Source: Clostridia bacterium
Lineage (GTDB): Bacteria; Bacillota; Clostridia; Oscillospirales; Acutalibacteraceae
Assembly: GCA_017513525.1 (NCBI GenBank)
Contig: JAFXFC010000048.1
Location: forward strand, 1 to 64,000
Length of the DNA stretch: 64,000 bases
Reading direction: 5' to 3'
This document shows positions 60,534-64,000 of the stretch, in pieces. Both the position numbers and the translations under genes were made by a program. The notes beneath the pieces are model-generated. The model saw only the letters and a program-made list of their open reading frames with translations, was not told the DNA's origin and ran no database searches. Numbering within the stretch: position 1 is the stretch's first letter; the number at the start of each line of letters is the position of its first letter.

Positions 60534-61481
60534 ATGGCTGATATAATTAAGACCGCTACAAGAGATGCTTACGGTAAAGCTCTCGTGGAACTCGGTGAAA
60601 AGAATGATAAACTCATTGTTCTTGATGCTGACCTTGCAGCAGCAACAAAAACAGGTATGTTCAAAAAGGCATTCCCCGAACGCTTTTATGACTGCGGAAT
60701 TGCTGAAGGCAATATGATGGGTATTGCAGCAGGACTTGCTTCCTCTGGCTATACTGTATTTGCAAGCTCCTTCGCTATGTTTGCCGCAGGCAGAGCATTT
60801 GAACAGATAAGAAACACAATAGGCTATCCTCATATTAATGTTAAAATCGGTGCTACACATGCGGGTATTTCCGTTGGTGAAGACGGCGCAAGCCATCAGT
60901 GCTGTGAGGATATCGCTCTTATGAGAACTATCCCCGGTATGACAATTATAAATCCTGCAGATGATATAGAAACACGCCTTGCAGTTCTTGCTGCAGCAGA
61001 GCACGACGGTCCTGTATATATGCGATTCGGCAGACTTGCAGTTCCGAGAGTATTTGATGAAAATTATAAATTTGAAATCGGCAAGGGCGTATATCTCAAT
61101 GAAGGCACAGATGTAACTATTATCGCAACAGGTCTTATGGTTGAAAGGGCTATTGCCGCTGTTGAACTTCTCAAGAGTGAAGGCATTTCAGCTGCTCTTA
61201 TAAATATGGCTACCATTAAGCCTATTGATAAGGATATAATCATTGATGCTGCAAAGAAAACAGGCTGCATAGTAACTGCTGAAGAGCATAATGTCATTGG
61301 CGGTCTCGGTTCTGCGGTAGCTGAAGTTGTCAGTGAAAACTGTCCCGTTCCCGTAACAAGAGTAGGCGTAGAGGACGTGTTCGGAAAATCAGGTCCCGCA
61401 CTTGAGCTTCTTGAAATATACGGACTTAACGCAAAGGGCATTGCAGAAAAAGCAAAGAAGGCAATTGAGCTTAAAAAGTAA
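60534..61481 (+). CDS. Transketolase C-terminal subunit
   Basis: A 315-residue subunit with the pyrimidine-binding domain (DADLAAATKTGMFKKAFPERFYDCGIAEGNMMGIAAGLA, containing the conserved Glu) and the C-terminal transketolase domain. It completes the enzyme with the preceding gene. GGGAGGAAAC precedes the ATG. The rhamnose genes start 12 bases after its stop and appear cotranscribed. Confidence 0.95.
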   Translation: MADIIKTATRDAYGKALVELGEKNDKLIVLDADLAAATKTGMFKKAFPERFYDCGIAEGNMMGIAAGLASSGYTVFASSFAMFAAGRAFEQIRNTIGYPHINVKIGATHAGISVGEDGASHQCCEDIALMRTIPGMTIINPADDIETRLAVLAAAEHDGPVYMRFGRLAVPRVFDENYKFEIGKGVYLNEGTDVTIIATGLMVERAIAAVELLKSEGISAALINMATIKPIDKDIIIDAAKKTGCIVTAEEHNVIGGLGSAVAEVVSENCPVPVTRVGVEDVFGKSGPALELLEIYGLNAKGIAEKAKKAIELKK

Positions 61482-61493
61482 GAGGTGAAAGCC

Positions 61494-62738
61494 ATGTCAT
61501 GTCTTTATGAGGAAGCAAAAAAAATATATAAGGAAATCGGAATTGATACCGATGCGGCTATAAAAAAGCTTTCTGAAGTTTCCGTTTCCATGCACTGCTG
61601 GCAGGGTGATGATGTTGGCGGCTTTGAGTCTGCGGGTGAACTCACCGGCGGTATTCAGGCAACAGGAAATTATCCCGGAAAAGCAAGAAACATGGAAGAG
61701 CTTATGGCTGATATTGATAAGGCTCTCTCTCTTATTCCCGGTAAGCACAGAATAAATCTTCATGCTACTTATGCTGATTATTCAAATGGTGTTGTTTCCC
61801 GTGATAAGCTTCAGCCCGAACACTTTGACAAGTGGATAGAATTTGCAAAGGAGAGGGGACTCGGTATTGATATAAACCCCACTCTTTTCTCACATCCTTT
61901 AGCTGCTGACGGACTTACTCTTTCTCATCCCGATGAAAAGGTACGCCGATTCTGGATAGACCATTGTAAGGCAATAAGAAAAATCGGTGCATATATCGGT
62001 GAAAAATTAGGCACTCCCTGTCTTAATAATATCTGGATACCCGATGGCTACAAGGAAACTCCTGCAGACAGAACTTCACCGAGACTTCGTCTTAAGGAAG
62101 CTCTCGATGAAATCTTAAGCGTTAAATATGATCCGCGTTTTCTTGTTGACAGCGTTGAATCTAAGGTATTCGGTATCGGTGTTGAATCTTATACGGTCGG
62201 TTCACATGAGTTTTATATGAACTATGCCGCAAAAAACGGTGTTATGTGCCTTCTTGATAACGGTCACTATCATCCCACAGAGAGTGTTGCGGATAAAATT
62301 CCCTCAATGCTTCTTTTCTCTGATAAGGTAGCGCTTCATGTGACAAGAGGTGTTCGCTGGGACTCCGACCATGTTGTAGGTTTTACAGATGAGCTTAAAG
62401 AAATAGCAAAGGAAATCGTTATAGCAGGACCCGAAAAGGTTCTTATAGGACTTGATTACTTTGATGCAAGCATAAACAGAATTGCCGCTTGGGTCATGGG
62501 TATGCGTAATATGCAAAAGGCACTTCTCGGAGCTTTACTTACTCCCAATGAAAAATTAGCCGATTGTCAGAACAGCGGTAATTTTACTGAAATGTTCGTG
62601 CTCGGTGAAGAAGTAAAGTCTTATCCTATCGGTGCTGTATGGGATAAATTCTGTGAAATAAACGAAGTACCTCTTAGAGAAAATTGGTTTAATATTGTAA
62701 AAGAGTACGAGAAAAACGTACTTTCTGAAAGGAAGTAA
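61494..62738 (+). CDS. rhaA: L-rhamnose isomerase
   Basis: A 414-residue enzyme converting L-rhamnose to L-rhamnulose. The family start [43 protein letters not shown] and the metal-site region DNGHYHPTE are all present. ATG 61494 is preferred because AGAGGTG (61481-61487) lies 6 bases upstream; a GTG three codons earlier overlaps that site. rhaD follows after six bases. No rhamnulokinase gene is seen in the window. Confidence 0.96.
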   Translation: MSCLYEEAKKIYKEIGIDTDAAIKKLSEVSVSMHCWQGDDVGGFESAGELTGGIQATGNYPGKARNMEELMADIDKALSLIPGKHRINLHATYADYSNGVVSRDKLQPEHFDKWIEFAKERGLGIDINPTLFSHPLAADGLTLSHPDEKVRRFWIDHCKAIRKIGAYIGEKLGTPCLNNIWIPDGYKETPADRTSPRLRLKEALDEILSVKYDPRFLVDSVESKVFGIGVESYTVGSHEFYMNYAAKNGVMCLLDNGHYHPTESVADKIPSMLLFSDKVALHVTRGVRWDSDHVVGFTDELKEIAKEIVIAGPEKVLIGLDYFDASINRIAAWVMGMRNMQKALLGALLTPNEKLADCQNSGNFTEMFVLGEEVKSYPIGAVWDKFCEINEVPLRENWFNIVKEYEKNVLSERK

Positions 62739-62744
62739 AATAAA

Positions 62745-63566
62745 ATGAACAATGTACTTGAACTTAAAGCAGTAGCAAGATTTGCCGATATCTGTCACCA
62801 GTCATGGCTTAAGGGCTGGAATGAAAGAAACGGCGGTAATATGTCTTACAGAATGACCGATGAAGAAGTAGCCGAAATCAAGCACTTACTCAGTGATGAC
62901 GGTGAATGGAAAAGCATAGGAATTACTGTAGATAACCTTTCAAATGAATATTTTATCGTCACAGGCAGCGGCAAGTTTTATATGAATGTGCTTCGTGAGC
63001 CCGAAAACAATATCTGTATCGTTAAGATAGACGATAAGGGTGAAAACTATAAGATAGTATGGGGACTTTTTGAAGGCGGCGTTCCTACAAGTGAATTCCC
63101 CACACATCTTCTTAATCACTCCATTAAGAAAGAAAAGACTAACGGTCTTCACCGTGTAATCATGCACGCACATCCCGCAAATATTATTGCACTTACATTC
63201 ATTCTTCCTCTTGAAGATAAGGTATTTACAAGAGAGATATGGGAAATGATCACCGAATGTCCCATCGTTTTCCCTGCAGGTATAGGTGTTGTTCCCTGGA
63301 TGGTTTGCGGCAGCGCTGACATTGCAGTTGCAACAGGCGAGAAAATTAAGCAGTATGACGCTGTTATCTGGTCACATCACGGAATATTCTGCAGCGGTGA
63401 AAATTTTGATGTAGCCTTCGGTCTTATGGATACCATAGAAAAGGCAGCAGAAATTCTTATTAAGGTAATGTCCTGCGGCGGCAAGAAGCAGTTCATTACA
63501 TCCGAACAGATACTTGCATTATCTGAGCCTTATAATGTCAATATCGACAAAACTATGCTCGAATAA
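62745..63566 (+). CDS. rhaD: Rhamnulose-1-phosphate aldolase
   Basis: A 273-residue class II aldolase of the AraD/RhaD/FucA family. It splits L-rhamnulose-1-phosphate into dihydroxyacetone phosphate and lactaldehyde. GWNERNGGNMSYRM, the zinc ligands in IMHAHPANI and VIWSHHGIF, and the overall length fit RhaD. GAAAGGAAG precedes the ATG. Its products connect to methylglyoxal synthase (DHAP) and possibly to the iron alcohol dehydrogenase (lactaldehyde). Confidence 0.93.
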   Translation: MNNVLELKAVARFADICHQSWLKGWNERNGGNMSYRMTDEEVAEIKHLLSDDGEWKSIGITVDNLSNEYFIVTGSGKFYMNVLREPENNICIVKIDDKGENYKIVWGLFEGGVPTSEFPTHLLNHSIKKEKTNGLHRVIMHAHPANIIALTFILPLEDKVFTREIWEMITECPIVFPAGIGVVPWMVCGSADIAVATGEKIKQYDAVIWSHHGIFCSGENFDVAFGLMDTIEKAAEILIKVMSCGGKKQFITSEQILALSEPYNVNIDKTMLE

Positions 63567-63596
63567 TACACAAATTGAACAAATATTTTTTAGTTC

Positions 63597-63625
63597 TTGT
63601 ATTATTATACTTTTTGTGATAAAAT
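63597..63625 (+). promoter_or_regulatory. Promoter of the final zinc-ribbon gene
   Basis: TTGTAT (63597-63602), 17 bases, TAAAAT (63620-63625) with a TGn extension, 48 bases before the ATG. Confidence 0.6.
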
Positions 63626-63672
63626 AAGTTATTGATAAAGAAAATTATTTCAGCGTTAGGTTAGGTGAGATT

Positions 63673-64000
63673 ATGGCAGAATATTGTCCAAAATGTAACT
63701 ATAAACTCAAAATAACAGATTGGCGTCCCGAATGTCCTAAGTGCGGTGTCAATGTTATGTACTACGGTATTGAAGACAGACTCCGTGAAGAGGCAGACCG
63801 TGCTGAGCTTCAGCATGCAAAGAGCCAGCCGAGATATGACAGACTTAAGTTCTCTCTTATCGGTCATCCTCTTTCTATTGTAAGAATAGTATTGGGACTT
63901 TTACCCATTGTTGCAACCTTGCTTCCCATGGGTACTGTAAATTACATACTTCCTTATTTAGAGAAGCATGCAACAGTCAATCTCATTTCTATTGTCACTT
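63673..64000 (+). CDS. Zinc-ribbon membrane protein, truncated by window end
   Basis: The first 109 residues are in the window and the frame is open to the edge. An N-terminal zinc ribbon (CPKC and CPKC, 15-16 residues apart) is followed by a charged segment (EDRLREEADRAELQ) and hydrophobic helices from about residue 68. It aligns with the protein at 34241-34993 through the first membrane helix, so the two are paralogues. AGGTGAG precedes the ATG. Function unknown. Confidence 0.75.
   Translation, partial: MAEYCPKCNYKLKITDWRPECPKCGVNVMYYGIEDRLREEADRAELQHAKSQPRYDRLKFSLIGHPLSIVRIVLGLLPIVATLLPMGTVNYILPYLEKHATVNLISIVT

Overview
The window looks like chromosome from an anaerobic, spore-forming Clostridia lineage (Oscillospirales/Ruminococcaceae-like) living in a gut or rumen. 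Evidence: AT-rich coding with AAAGGAG-type ribosome sites, a gerA-gerB-gerC germinant receptor operon, the spore-associated DUF421/DUF4363 pair, mreBCD-PBP2 and sepF-divIVA division clusters in Firmicutes order, and many plant-glycan hydrolases. No rRNA, tRNA, CRISPR array or complete insertion sequence was seen.

Bases 1-17,600 are accessory. A four-helix-bundle protein and a NUDIX hydrolase come first. A TetR-led operon follows (1778-4506). Its second gene encodes a secreted protein whose mature part is a full-length ubiquitin, 60 of 76 residues identical to human ubiquitin by my own count from memory. Six of its seven lysines and the Leu8/Ile44/Val70 patch are kept, but the C-terminal Gly-Gly is not. 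The next gene encodes a secreted repeat protein with the same leader sequence, a similar signal peptide and the same Cys-rich, helical C-terminal tail, so both appear to use one export chassis. After these come glycan genes: secreted GH16 and clan GH-A enzymes, a membrane phosphoesterase, an MFS transporter, GH127-like, GH5-like and GH78-like enzymes and a PHP phosphoesterase. A replication-initiator-like HTH gene with iteron-like repeats closes this part.

The accessory region carries an unusual repeat family: arrays of short, different palindromes joined by a constant 8-10 base linker whose orientation flips near the middle. They occur at 204-456, 4557-4794, 7636-7799 and 12568-12805. Most begin with a terminator-like hairpin, and all end in a sigma-A-like promoter directly before a gene. 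A related hairpin module at 7802-7935 has a near-identical inverted copy at 32788-32927.

Bases 17,600-40,000 mix core and metabolic genes: a second metallophosphoesterase; an ECF sigma/ABC operon; aspS-hisS; mgsA; a MinD-like ATPase without MinC; PBP2-mreD-mreC-mreB; an oxidoreductase and an alcohol dehydrogenase; GH51 arabinofuranosidase and an LCP cell-wall enzyme; a pyrophosphatase-like/NUDIX fusion; small membrane proteins and tyrS. Bases 40,900-64,000 hold the germination operon on the minus strand. After it comes a long plus-strand series: miaB, ylbF-like, mutS, mutL, miaA, HlyD-like, yggS, sepF, an oversized divIVA, lspA, rluD, split transketolase, rhaA, rhaD and a truncated zinc-ribbon membrane protein.

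The genes fit a bacterium that trims arabinose-, rhamnose- and beta-glucan-containing plant polymers outside the cell, imports the products and completes hydrolysis inside, then feeds the sugars to rhamnose and pentose-phosphate enzymes. The secreted ubiquitin is the standout. It is probably an acquired eukaryotic protein refitted for export, and may bind host or protist ubiquitin receptors rather than be conjugated.
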